From Clostridia bacterium (GTDB taxonomy: Bacteria > Bacillota > Clostridia > Christensenellales > UMGS416), in the NCBI GenBank assembly GCA_016938675.1, contig JAFGUF010000027.1, forward strand, positions 124,001-188,000: DNA of 64,000 nucleotides, read 5' to 3'. Positions 17,077 to 26,050 of the stretch are shown in pieces (position 1 is the stretch's first letter; every line of letters begins with the position of its first letter). Position numbers and translations under genes: made by a program. The notes beneath the pieces were generated by a model, which saw only the letters and a list, made by a program, of their open reading frames with translations, searched no databases and was not told the origin of the DNA.

Positions 17077-19080
17077 ATGGATAAAAGGCTAGAAAGAACT
17101 TATAAAAAAATTAAGAAAAAAGGCGAAAGTGCAGTCCTTGCGGATAAATTTGAGGAAGGCCTTAAATTCTACAATGACGCACTTCCTATGTGCGGAAGCA
17201 TTTATGGCATAAAGCATGTTGAAACAGCCGATTTATACAACAAAATAGGCGTAGTATATCTTAATTTAGGAAAGTATTCTGCGTGCACAGAATGGCTTAT
17301 AAAATCAAGAGATATCTACATAGAGCTTAATGAACTCCATCATGCAGGGCTTGCAAGCGTTTATGGCAATCTTGGGGTTCTAAATAGAAAACTCGGCAAT
17401 AATGATGCTGCCCTTAAAAACTATCTCCTTTCAAAGGAGATAAGAGAAGAGAGAAAGAAAAGGCCCGGCAAGGATGTTGCCCGAATTTACCTGAACATAG
17501 GCAATCTATACATTAATAAAAAAGATTATGACCTTGCCCTGCAGTGGTGCAATAAAGCATATGATATCCTTAAGAAAAAAATATTTGATAAAAACAAATA
17601 TGATTATGCCTCTGTCTGCAACAGCATTGCATTTATTCATCAAAAAACAAATAGCCATGAATCGGCATTAAAATATTATATAAAGTCAATTAAAATCGCT
17701 GAATCCGATATAAAAACAACAAAAAATCTGCTGATTACTATTTACGGAAATATCAGCGGCATTTACCGCGAAAAAAGCACCTTCCGTGAATCTATGAAAT
17801 ATCAAATGAAAGCCCTCGATTTATTTAAACAAGTATACAGTGACGAACACCCCAAACTCGCTGACATATATAGCGAAATGGGATCAACATATTTCAGGCA
17901 AAGTGAATTCGATAAAGCAGCTGAGTATGCACTTAAAGCTGCTAAAATACGAGAGAAGTTTTTAGGAGAAACTCATATTTTGACTGCGCTTGCCTATTCA
18001 AACGCGGGTCTATATACAATACAAACTGAAAACTATCAGTCTGGTTTTAAATACTATGATACCGCCATGTCTATCTATGGCAAATTATATGGAGAAGACT
18101 CTGAAGAATACTTCTCCGCCTGCGAACGCATAGCCCGAACATGCTATAAGGCAAAGCTATATGAGCACTGCGCAGAAATATACGAACGTATACTTAACGG
18201 ACGGATTAAGTTGCAGGGAGAAGATAATGAAAAAGTAGCCAGCCTTTACTACAATATTGGGCAGTGCTATGACAAAATCGGCTCAGAATATGCTGTTATG
18301 TGGCATGAAAAATGCGCCTCACTTTATGCTGATATATTGGGCAGTAATAATCGCGTTACAATTAACGCTCAGGTTATAGCGGCGGATATTTGCTACAAAT
18401 TTGAAAAATACGAACAAGGCCTTAGCTGGTACAATAAAATATTCGCGGCAATTGAAATCAATGAAAACACCAATTTCGATCTTCTGCTTCATTTATACCT
18501 AGGGAAAACTGCGATATTCAATAAAACATCAAAAACACCCGAAGCAATAACAACATTTAAGGATGCCCTTTCGGTATTTAATAGCTTTGAAACGAGTGAC
18601 AAATCCAAATTAACCCTTTCATATAATCTTGCCTTTGCCTGCTCTGAAAACAAGGATTATTCTGACGCCTTAGCATACTTTGCGTCAGCACTAAACCTGA
18701 TCGGTGAACCTGCAGAAGAAAACACTGAAATCTATTCGCTTATCTGCCGTGAGGTGGCATTAATTCATTTGCATATCTATGCTGATTATTCGGCATCTGC
18801 GGAATATTTTGAAAAAAGCATTTCATGTTATAAAAACACTCATGCAGATACGCCTGAACTGGCACAATTATATAAGGATGCTGCCTTTCCATACTTTAAG
18901 CTGGGGGATTATGATGTAGCTCAAAACTATTGTTATAAAGCATTGGATATCCTACTTAAAAATTACGATGAAACCCATGAAAAAGTATTAGAAGTAAAAT
19001 CAATATTGAATCGCATATTAAATCAGAAAAATAACATTCAGTTTAGTGAAGATGCAAACGAGACTTCTATCATTCAGTAA
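17077..19080 (+). CDS. Tetratricopeptide repeat protein (kinesin-light-chain-like TPR array)
   Basis: 667 residues from the ATG at 17077; an earlier TTG at 17047 would run through the -10 box and is unlikely. The whole protein is a string of about 13-14 TPRs of 40-42 residues, with recurring Y.N.G..Y...G....A..Y...A..I patterns (for example IYLNIGNLYINKKDYDLALQWCNKAYDI). There is no signal peptide or membrane segment, so it is cytoplasmic. TPR arrays mediate protein-protein contacts; the partner is unknown. In the same frame after the TAA, 33 more sense codons follow before the next stop. Confidence 0.85.
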   Translation: MDKRLERTYKKIKKKGESAVLADKFEEGLKFYNDALPMCGSIYGIKHVETADLYNKIGVVYLNLGKYSACTEWLIKSRDIYIELNELHHAGLASVYGNLGVLNRKLGNNDAALKNYLLSKEIREERKKRPGKDVARIYLNIGNLYINKKDYDLALQWCNKAYDILKKKIFDKNKYDYASVCNSIAFIHQKTNSHESALKYYIKSIKIAESDIKTTKNLLITIYGNISGIYREKSTFRESMKYQMKALDLFKQVYSDEHPKLADIYSEMGSTYFRQSEFDKAAEYALKAAKIREKFLGETHILTALAYSNAGLYTIQTENYQSGFKYYDTAMSIYGKLYGEDSEEYFSACERIARTCYKAKLYEHCAEIYERILNGRIKLQGEDNEKVASLYYNIGQCYDKIGSEYAVMWHEKCASLYADILGSNNRVTINAQVIAADICYKFEKYEQGLSWYNKIFAAIEINENTNFDLLLHLYLGKTAIFNKTSKTPEAITTFKDALSVFNSFETSDKSKLTLSYNLAFACSENKDYSDALAYFASALNLIGEPAEENTEIYSLICREVALIHLHIYADYSASAEYFEKSISCYKNTHADTPELAQLYKDAAFPYFKLGDYDVAQNYCYKALDILLKNYDETHEKVLEVKSILNRILNQKNNIQFSEDANETSIIQ

Positions 19081-19438
19081 TTCTTTACAATTATCAATCT
19101 AGACAGCATAATTGATATGGATAGATATCATAAATTCAAGGCTGCCATGCTTAAGGAATTGAACACTCTGGCTGAGCAATAGCTGCCGTTTGCTATATAT
19201 TAAGCCCTTGCACATATATACATATTTCACAATAAACTCATTAAATTATTTGCTTTTTTCATCATTGCCTTTAAATAACATTTGTGCTAAAATGTTGCGA
19301 TAAAGGAATCTAAATATTCATGTTCCTTTACGCTCCCATTGTGGTTGTTTCATAAATATATCTAAAAAAAATATATATTAGCAGTCTTTGTTCTTTTTTT
19401 ACAATTGATAAAGCCTGCAATCAAGGAGAATTATAAAA
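19081..19438 (+). promoter_or_regulatory. Intergenic region with promoter and 5' hairpin leader
   Basis: There is no gene, apart from a possible in-frame remnant after the TPR stop (19081-19182). A promoter is clear: TTGCCT (19265-19270), 17-base spacer, TAAAAT (19288-19293) with TGn. The predicted transcript opens at once with the hairpin TAAAGGAA (19301-19308) / TTCCTTTA (19323-19330) and has a leader of about 139 bases before the next gene. Confidence 0.65.
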
Positions 19439-21292
19439 ATGGCCGGTGTTTTGACTGTAATTACAATACCTTTTCTGTCTGTAACTCTTTCTGCTTTAGC
19501 GCTATGTGTTATATTTAATAAGCAATTATACGAGACATTACTTCCAACTATTTTTAGCATAATATCCTTATTGTATATAGGATATATATTGAATATGCTT
19601 ATTATTGCAAAATTTGTTGTTGTTGCAGTTTCTATAGGGTTGTTTATTATCGCATTAATATATTTGCTGACAAATCAGACCAAAAGAATTTTTATACGAA
19701 GCATAATTTTTTCTCCTGCAATGCTGATTTACTTGGGGCTTACTATCCTTTTCGTATACTTTTCAAAAGATAACTTGGTCGGCCTTTGGGATGAACTACG
19801 GCTATGGGGTGCATACCCAAAAGCTCTTTACACGACCAGTTCACTTCAGCTTGGAAATGATGCAATGATTTATCCTATTATGCAGTCTTATCCTCCTGCA
19901 ATGCCTCTTTTGGGCTATTTCTTCACTAAATTTTCTAATACATTCAATGAAAGTGTGCTGTTTTTTGTATATTCATTTCTAGGCCTTGCACTGCTTCTGC
20001 CATTTACAAAATACCTTAAATGGAGCAAATGGTATAACATATTATTCTTTGCCTTTATCATTGTTTTCATGCCCCATTTGGTCTATATTCTTGATTTTGA
20101 TTATGCATATTATTATCAAAGCCTATTTATTGATTGTACCCTTGGCATTGCCTTTGGTTATAGCATTATAAAAGCCAAAGATTCAGCATACAAAGATAAT
20201 TTTGAAACCTACTCATTTTTTGTTCTGCTTTTCTGTTTATCTTTATTGAAAGACTCCGGCATCTTTTTCGCCTTTGTAGCACTGCTGGTTAGCATAATAA
20301 ACTATTTTAAATTCAAAGAATCCAAAAAAGTCAAATCCTTTATTCTTAGAGCAAGCATATCCGGTATTGCTATTTTGTTTGCTTATCTATCATGGCACCT
20401 GACTCTTAGTAGATATAATATTACTAACCACATAAAGTTATCAGGAACTACTTCTTTATTATCCGTACTTAAATTCTTAGTCAAAATTATTGTAGGAAAT
20501 AAAGTTTATTTAGCAGTTATACTCGTAGCTGTCGTTTCCTTAATAGTATATAAGTATATTCTCTATCGAATGGACCCAAGCGAGAGAAAAACTAAGCTAT
20601 GGTTTGCAATTATTCAAATTACATCATATGTAGTTTTTGTACTTGGTTATCTGGCGATTTTCGCAAACAGAATAATTGAGGTTCAGCTTCCAAGCATAAC
20701 GCGCTATATGGGAACTTTAGTTGTTTGCGAATTGTACTGTTTAATATCAATATTAATTGAAAAGTATAAAAATAAGGACTTTTATGAATATATCTCGTCT
20801 TTAGTGAAGTCTAATCGTTCCCGAGCAAAATATATTGCTGCGATTTCTATGTCCTGCATATTATTGATAGCTTCAATACTTCTTATAAACAATTTCAGGA
20901 AATACGATTCAGGGGTCTATGCTGAAGCATCTCAGATTGAAGAACACATTGTATCCCAGGTAGAAGGTAATGATGATGAAATGCAAAACATATTTTACAT
21001 TACTCAGGGGGATGTAGGTTCAGCAGCTATTTTGCATCATCGACTATATTTTAATCTGATTGATCATAATATTCGTATAGCGAATTTTTACTCCGAAATA
21101 AATGTATTGCATCTCACACATAGCGAATTCCTTGACCTTCTTATAACTATGGATATTGATTATATTTATATTCATGATTCAAGCGATGAATTCGTCAATC
21201 TTTTTGGAGATCTCTTTTCCGATTATTTGTCTCCGGATTCCTGTGATTTGATTTTTGAGCTGGATAGTGAATCTTTGGATATAAAATATTGA
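19439..21292 (+). CDS. Polytopic membrane protein, probable GT-C-like glycosyltransferase
   Basis: 617 residues with about 11-12 membrane helices. Between the third and fourth helices is a loop FSKDNLVGLWDELRLWGAYPKALY, resembling the acidic-motif loop of lipid-dependent GT-C glycosyltransferases. A soluble C-terminal segment of about 120 residues follows. An AAGGAG SD lies 8 bases upstream. Such proteins use polyprenyl-phosphate sugars to decorate cell-surface molecules. No neighbouring polysaccharide genes support this, so the activity is an inference from topology and one loop. Confidence 0.55.
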   Translation: MAGVLTVITIPFLSVTLSALALCVIFNKQLYETLLPTIFSIISLLYIGYILNMLIIAKFVVVAVSIGLFIIALIYLLTNQTKRIFIRSIIFSPAMLIYLGLTILFVYFSKDNLVGLWDELRLWGAYPKALYTTSSLQLGNDAMIYPIMQSYPPAMPLLGYFFTKFSNTFNESVLFFVYSFLGLALLLPFTKYLKWSKWYNILFFAFIIVFMPHLVYILDFDYAYYYQSLFIDCTLGIAFGYSIIKAKDSAYKDNFETYSFFVLLFCLSLLKDSGIFFAFVALLVSIINYFKFKESKKVKSFILRASISGIAILFAYLSWHLTLSRYNITNHIKLSGTTSLLSVLKFLVKIIVGNKVYLAVILVAVVSLIVYKYILYRMDPSERKTKLWFAIIQITSYVVFVLGYLAIFANRIIEVQLPSITRYMGTLVVCELYCLISILIEKYKNKDFYEYISSLVKSNRSRAKYIAAISMSCILLIASILLINNFRKYDSGVYAEASQIEEHIVSQVEGNDDEMQNIFYITQGDVGSAAILHHRLYFNLIDHNIRIANFYSEINVLHLTHSEFLDLLITMDIDYIYIHDSSDEFVNLFGDLFSDYLSPDSCDLIFELDSESLDIKY

Positions 21293-21349
21293 CCCGGAAT
21301 AAATGAGCACTCTTATTTCACTCAAGCTTACCGATATCCTCTTAAATTA

Positions 21350-21378
21350 TTGACTTTTATACCCCCGTATGGTACACT
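21350..21378 (+). promoter_or_regulatory. rplU promoter
   Basis: TTGACT (21350-21355), 17-base spacer, TACACT (21373-21378). The predicted start is near 21385. Confidence 0.85.
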
Positions 21379-21384
21379 ATTTCG

Positions 21385-21480
21385 GCAAGCCGCTCGGGCA
21401 GGGTACATAAGATGCTGACAAAAGCACACCCTGAATATCTGATTTTTCAGTCTCCGGCGAGCCCTAATAAAAAGGAGTAA
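21385..21480 (+). ncRNA. Ribosomal protein L21 leader
   Basis: A 96-base leader of rplU. Long-range pairing GCTCG (21392) with CGAGC (21458) encloses a stem AGGGT/ACCCT and a small CTGATTTTTCAG hairpin, ending just before the AAGGAG SD. Position and layout match the L21 leader family of Firmicutes, through which L21 is thought to control its own operon. The assignment rests on synteny and folding by eye. Confidence 0.6.
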
Positions 21481-21486
21481 GCAAAA

Positions 21487-21807
21487 ATGTACGCAATCAT
21501 AGCATCAGGCGGAAAGCAGCATAAAGTCTCAGTTGGTGAAACTGTTTATGTTGAAAAACTGGATGTAGCCGAAGGTAAAAAAGTATCTTTTGATACATTA
21601 ATGTATTCCGACGGCAAAAAAGTTCAAATCGGAACACCGCTTGTAAAGGGTGTAACAGTTGAGGGCAAAGTACTTAAGCAGGTACGCGGCAAGAAGGTCA
21701 TCGTATTCAAGTACAAGCCAAAGAAGAACATTCGCAAAAAGCAAGGACACCGCCAAAATTATACGGCTGTTGAAATAACAGGTATAAAAACAGCGGAAGT
21801 CAAGTAA
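21487..21807 (+). CDS. rplU: 50S ribosomal protein L21
   Basis: 106 residues, full family length, beginning [18 protein letters not shown] and ending with the conserved [19 protein letters not shown]. It binds 23S rRNA in the large subunit. rpmA follows after 11 bases, and the ysxB/prp gene that normally lies between them in Firmicutes is absent. Confidence 0.97.
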   Translation: MYAIIASGGKQHKVSVGETVYVEKLDVAEGKKVSFDTLMYSDGKKVQIGTPLVKGVTVEGKVLKQVRGKKVIVFKYKPKKNIRKKQGHRQNYTAVEITGIKTAEVK

Positions 21808-21818
21808 GGAGGATTATA

Positions 21819-22079
21819 ATGGCACATAAGAAAGGCGTTGGTTCATCCAAAAACGGCCGCGAGAGCGAGAGCAAGCGACTGGGAACAAAATGCGGAGATG
21901 GACAATTTGTCACAGGCGGCAGCATTATAGTCCGTCAGCGCGGAACAAAGATTCATCCAGGCACTAACGTAGGCATCGGCGGAGATGATACATTATTTGC
22001 AACTATTGATGGACGCGTAAAATTTGAGCGTAAAGACAAAAAGCGCAAGCAAGTCAGCGTTTATCCTGTCGCTCAGTAA
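21819..22079 (+). CDS. rpmA: 50S ribosomal protein L27, without the cleavable N-terminal extension
   Basis: 86 residues starting [16 protein letters not shown], the form seen in Gram-negative bacteria. Most Firmicutes encode an extra N-terminal peptide that is removed by the protease Prp to expose this tail at the peptidyl-transferase centre. Here neither the extension nor prp is present. GGAGG is the SD, and a terminator follows. Confidence 0.97.
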   Translation: MAHKKGVGSSKNGRESESKRLGTKCGDGQFVTGGSIIVRQRGTKIHPGTNVGIGGDDTLFATIDGRVKFERKDKKRKQVSVYPVAQ

Positions 22080-22100
22080 GAGTACATCACAGAAATCAAA

Positions 22101-22128
22101 AAAACACGGCAGCCGCTGTGTTTTTTTA
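22101..22128 (+). terminator. Terminator after rpmA
   Basis: ACACGGC / GCTGTGT stem, AGCC loop, seven T residues; A-rich on the 5' side. Confidence 0.87.
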
Positions 22129-22186
22129 ATGCTTTTATAAATGGAAATGGTATAATACAGAGAATAAATTAATATTGGGGTATACT

Positions 22187-23119
22187 ATGAAATTGAGAAA
22201 AGTTGAATTTATTGAATTTGAATCAAAGGGCGTAATAACACAGAAAACCTGGCTGGTAATTATGATGGCCGCCATGGTTTACTATGCCTACACAATGATA
22301 ATTTCTTTCATTTCGCTTTTTGCGATGATAATAAAAAATCCAGGCGCGTTGGCAAACGGTATGCAGCTTCTGGAGTCTGATGGTTTCAAAATACTTTATC
22401 TGTTCCTTACTGCAATAGGAATACTAATAGCATTACTATATGTGCGGTTTATGGAAAGGCGCTCGCTTACTTCAACCGGAATAACAAAAGAAAAACTATC
22501 TAAAAATTACTTCAGCGGCTATCTTATTGGTATTTTAATGATTTCTTTGCCTGTTGCCGTGCTGGCATTATTCAAAGGAAGCATTGAGATCAGTGATTCC
22601 TTTGACTATACTCTTATTCTGCTCTGCTTCTTTGGATTTCTTGTTCAGGGCGCATCAGAGGAAATAATGATGAGAGGATACATTCTTACATCCCTTGCAA
22701 AGACCGCAGGGCTTATCTGGGCTGTAGTTATTACTTCCTTCGGCTTTGCTGCGCTGCACCTATTGAACCCCAATATGGGAGTGCTGCCGTTTGCCAATCT
22801 GGTTCTGTTTGGCCTTTTTGCCGCATTTTTGTTTTTACGTACAGGAAACATATGGACTATAAGCGCGCTGCACTCCGCTTGGAATTTCTTCCAAGGTAAT
22901 GTTTTTGGCATCGAGGTAAGCGGGCAGGTGTTCGGCGGCAGCCTGCTTAAAGTGACTTCCGCTGCTCCTGCCATATTATCCGGCGGCGACTTTGGGCTTG
23001 AAGGCGGATTGATAGTGACCATTATTCTTATATTATCTACTTTGCTAGTTTTGTTCGCCGGCAAAAGCAAGCTGGTAATAGGTTCTGGTACCCATGAATC
23101 CGACTTGGTCGGGCAATAA
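22187..23119 (+). CDS. CPBP-family intramembrane metalloprotease (CAAX protease-like)
   Basis: 310 residues from the ATG at 22187. Eight or so membrane helices carry the family motifs: EEIMMRG (EExxxR), FAALHL (FxxxH) and HSAWNF (HxxxN). CPBP proteins are membrane glutamic-type proteases related to Rce1; in Gram-positive bacteria they are linked to bacteriocin immunity or maturation and to surface-protein control. No bacteriocin gene is nearby. A GGGG SD lies upstream. Confidence 0.88.
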   Translation: MKLRKVEFIEFESKGVITQKTWLVIMMAAMVYYAYTMIISFISLFAMIIKNPGALANGMQLLESDGFKILYLFLTAIGILIALLYVRFMERRSLTSTGITKEKLSKNYFSGYLIGILMISLPVAVLALFKGSIEISDSFDYTLILLCFFGFLVQGASEEIMMRGYILTSLAKTAGLIWAVVITSFGFAALHLLNPNMGVLPFANLVLFGLFAAFLFLRTGNIWTISALHSAWNFFQGNVFGIEVSGQVFGGSLLKVTSAAPAILSGGDFGLEGGLIVTIILILSTLLVLFAGKSKLVIGSGTHESDLVGQ

Positions 23120-23159
23120 AAACATCCTAAATCAATAAAATTACTGCAAGGACTACTTT

Positions 23160-24545
23160 ATGATAAAAGCACTAAAGCTCTCTCCCAAAGGAGAGACTAA
23201 GGATTTTCTATCCATATTATTTAAGCTTTCACTGCCTGTTATATTTCAGAACGTGCTTCATTCGTTTGTAAATCTGGTTGATACTATAATGGTGGAATCA
23301 TTAGGCGATGTTGCGATTGGTGCGGTTGGCCTGGGAAATCAGATATATTTCATTATTCATCTGATAATTTTCGGTGTGGCAAGCGGTGTTTCCGTATTCA
23401 TTGCACAATACTGGGGCTCTCAAGATATTAAGGGCATTCATAAATCAATGGGTATAGGCATATCAATATTATTACCTGTTACACTTGCCGCAATGCTATT
23501 TGTAATTGCCAAACCACAGACAGTGCTAAGCCTGTTTACATCCCAGCCGGAGCTTCTGGAAGAGGGCGCAAAATATTTGAGAGTTGTATCAGCTTCATAT
23601 GTCTTTTCCGGCATTACGATGATACTGGGCCAATCTTTACGAAGCACAGAAAATGTGCGTACTCCGTTTTTTTCAACCGCAATGTCCTTGATACTGAATG
23701 TCGTACTCAATTACATTTTGATCTATGGAAAACTTGGCTTCCCTGCTATGGGCATAATAGGAGCGGGGCTTGCAACGTCAATATCCCGTATCATTGAAAC
23801 CATCATACTGCTCGCAATCATATATACTAAAGGTTCTCCTGCAGCACTGAAAATTAAAACCGCTTTTTCTTTTTCAGGTGATTTTATCAAGCGCTTTATT
23901 AAGACATCGTCTTTTGTAATAATAACTGAGACATTATGGGGATTTGGAACAACTCTATTTTTTGCGGCATACGGGCGTGTTGCCGGCGGCATCGAAACCG
24001 AAGTCGTAGCGGCAGTTAATGTGTCCAAAACCATAGAAAATCTCGTGTTGGTTTTTTACTGGGGATTTGCTGCTGCCAGCGCTGTGACTGTAGGAAAGCT
24101 TATCGGGCAGCAGACATTTGATAAGGCGCGCAGGTATGCATACAGATTTATTATAACCGGCTTAATTACTGGGCTAGTTCTTGGTATCGCGCTGTATTTT
24201 ATCAGTTTTCCCATTCTGTCACTATTTAAGGATATTTCGCAAAGCGCAAAAGACTATGCAAGATTGTATATATCGCTGTTTTCTGTGTTCCTTTTCCTAC
24301 GCGGTTCATGTGCCATTACAACTGTAGGGGTGCTGCGAAGCGGCGGGGATACTGTGGTTGCCATGCTTATTGATGTTGTTCCGCTTTATGTGATAATTCT
24401 TCCTGCAATGTTCTATGCTACTATTGTACTTAAGGCAGCTCCTGTATATTTGTTTTTAATAGCAATGAGCTACGACCTGCTAAGGTTTGTGCCCTCTATG
24501 GCTCGCATACTGGGGGATAAGTGGATGAAGAATGTGGTTGATTAA
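23160..24545 (+). CDS. MATE-family multidrug/sodium antiporter
   Basis: 461 residues, 12 predicted membrane helices in two homologous halves. It starts with the family signature SLPVIFQNVLHSFVNLVDTIMV and has the typical MILGQSLRSTENVRTPF and GVLRSGGDT segments. It exports cationic compounds using an ion gradient; the substrate cannot be read from sequence. AAGGA is the SD. A poly-G tract and a phosphatase gene follow. Confidence 0.92.
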   Translation: MIKALKLSPKGETKDFLSILFKLSLPVIFQNVLHSFVNLVDTIMVESLGDVAIGAVGLGNQIYFIIHLIIFGVASGVSVFIAQYWGSQDIKGIHKSMGIGISILLPVTLAAMLFVIAKPQTVLSLFTSQPELLEEGAKYLRVVSASYVFSGITMILGQSLRSTENVRTPFFSTAMSLILNVVLNYILIYGKLGFPAMGIIGAGLATSISRIIETIILLAIIYTKGSPAALKIKTAFSFSGDFIKRFIKTSSFVIITETLWGFGTTLFFAAYGRVAGGIETEVVAAVNVSKTIENLVLVFYWGFAAASAVTVGKLIGQQTFDKARRYAYRFIITGLITGLVLGIALYFISFPILSLFKDISQSAKDYARLYISLFSVFLFLRGSCAITTVGVLRSGGDTVVAMLIDVVPLYVIILPAMFYATIVLKAAPVYLFLIAMSYDLLRFVPSMARILGDKWMKNVVD

Positions 24546-24578
24546 GCAGCAAAGAATAGTCAATAAAAAAGCAGTATT

Positions 24579-24596
24579 AAAAAAAGGGGGGGGGGG
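24579..24596 (+). repeat. A7-G11 homopolymer tract
   Basis: Seven A followed by eleven G, ending 10 bases before the ATG at 24607, so it forms the only SD-like sequence for that gene. It is a slip-prone tract that could vary in length between cells, or an assembly artefact. Confidence 0.85.
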
Positions 24597-24606
24597 TAAA
24601 TATTTT

Positions 24607-25179
24607 ATGTCAAGGGTATGCATTGTGCGGCATGGTGAATCTGAGTGGAATAAAGAAAAACGCCTGCAAGGCAGCGCGGATATACCGCTAAATGACACAG
24701 GCCGAGAGCAAGCAAGGCAAATAGGGCAGTTTTTGGGCGAATTGAAATGGGATAAAATAATCACCAGCCCTTTGGTCCGCGCAAAGGAGACTGCAGAAAT
24801 AATCGCAAAAGTTATTAACATTCCATCGGTTTTTGTGGATAAAAAACTATCTGAACGCAATTACGGCAAAGCTGAAGGTATGGCATTGGACGAAGTACGC
24901 AAAAAATATCCAGACAGAAACTATGATGGTGCAGAAGAGTGGGATTCTTTGCAGGAAAGAGTTTTTTCATCTATTATTTCTCACGCAAGAGAAAACAGCG
25001 GTAAAAATATTATATTGGTTTCCCACGGTGCAGCGATTAATTCCATGCTTTTTACTCTCTCAGGTGGTAAATTCGGCTCCGGTATCACACGGCTTCATAA
25101 CTGCTGCGTAAATATGCTTTCATTTGACGGCGAGCATTTTGAAATAGAGTACTATAATAAAAAGGTATACGATGACTAA
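24607..25179 (+). CDS. Histidine phosphatase family protein (phosphoglycerate-mutase-like)
   Basis: 190 residues from the ATG at 24607 (MSRVCIVRHGESEWN). The frame is open upstream but passes through the poly-G tract. The catalytic RHG motif is at 8-10, the second conserved His is in LVSHGAAI, and SERNYGKAEG carries the conserved acidic residue. The family includes GpmB/CobC-type phosphatases; the substrate is unknown. It overlaps the next gene by 8 bases. Confidence 0.88.
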   Translation: MSRVCIVRHGESEWNKEKRLQGSADIPLNDTGREQARQIGQFLGELKWDKIITSPLVRAKETAEIIAKVINIPSVFVDKKLSERNYGKAEGMALDEVRKKYPDRNYDGAEEWDSLQERVFSSIISHARENSGKNIILVSHGAAINSMLFTLSGGKFGSGITRLHNCCVNMLSFDGEHFEIEYYNKKVYDD

Positions 25180-25939
25180 CAAAGAAATATTAAAAATAGC
25201 TATGATGCAATCTGCCATAGACAGCAGCTGCCATGCACAGGATTTTACATTAAATACTAACAAAGTTGTTATTTCTTCTGCTGCTTCAGGTGCACGCAGA
25301 TATTTATCGCTGCCTTTTGATTGCGATCTTACATCCTACGGCAATAATATTGTTGCGTCTGTTTCGCCCGAATTAGTTAATATAGTTGAGCAATATATCA
25401 ACAAGTATGCCGTGGAGCACTGCTTTGAGACTCCCAATATGCATATGCTAGATGAAGAATTGAAAAAGCACGGTTTGAGCGTTTGCTTTATGGCTGAGTA
25501 TTTCTTGCCTGATGCAGAAAAACTGATGCCTTTAATATGTGAATATCCAACCCAGATTTTAAATCCTAAAGATTTTGAATCACTTTATCTGCCTCAATGG
25601 AGCAATGCATTGTGCGAAAGTCGCAAGCACTTAGACGTGTTGGCAATCGGCGCATATGATAACAATAAATTAATCGGATTAGCTGGCTGCTCTGCCGACT
25701 GCGAAACCATGTGGCAAATTGGCGTAGATGTTCTGCCAGAATATAGAAAAGCTGGAGTAGCCTCTGCACTCACCAGCCAACTGGCTGTAGAAATTCTCAA
25801 GAGAGGTATTGTGCCTTTCTATTGCTGCGCGTGGTCAAATATCAAATCTGTAAGAAATGCGATTAGGAGCGGATTTAAGCCGGCATGGGTGCAGATGACG
25901 GCAAAGAGCATAAACTTTATAGACAAGATGAATAAATAG
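25172..25939 (+). CDS. GNAT-family N-acetyltransferase
   Basis: 255 residues. The C-terminal half has the acetyl-CoA site: IGVDVLPEYRKAGVASALTSQLAVE (V-x-P-x-x-R-x-x-G-x-G/A), then a strand and SVRNAIRSGFKPAW. The N-terminal 120 residues are unassigned. It is translationally coupled to the phosphatase gene. Substrate unknown. Confidence 0.82.
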   Translation: MTNKEILKIAMMQSAIDSSCHAQDFTLNTNKVVISSAASGARRYLSLPFDCDLTSYGNNIVASVSPELVNIVEQYINKYAVEHCFETPNMHMLDEELKKHGLSVCFMAEYFLPDAEKLMPLICEYPTQILNPKDFESLYLPQWSNALCESRKHLDVLAIGAYDNNKLIGLAGCSADCETMWQIGVDVLPEYRKAGVASALTSQLAVEILKRGIVPFYCCAWSNIKSVRNAIRSGFKPAWVQMTAKSINFIDKMNK

Positions 25940-25993
25940 CTAAGTACTATTAAGTAAGTCCCGAAGCATATAATCGTTATTTTGAAATTGATG

Positions 25994-26024
25994 TTGACAA
26001 TGCCCCAAGGGAACAGTATATACT
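25994..26024 (+). promoter_or_regulatory. MerR-type promoter with 19-base spacer
   Basis: TTGACA (25994-25999) and TATACT (26019-26024) are separated by 19 bases holding a partial dyad (CCC-AA-GGG). Overlong spacers with a central dyad are the hallmark of promoters that MerR proteins untwist. The gene it serves encodes a MerR protein. Confidence 0.75.
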
Positions 26025-26050
26025 CAAAATATCAACTTCAGGAGGCCATT

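Noticed and set aside
22187-23119. Bacteriocin immunity locus from the CPBP protease and the adjacent MATE pump
   Set aside because: No precursor peptide, modification enzyme or dedicated ABC exporter is nearby.
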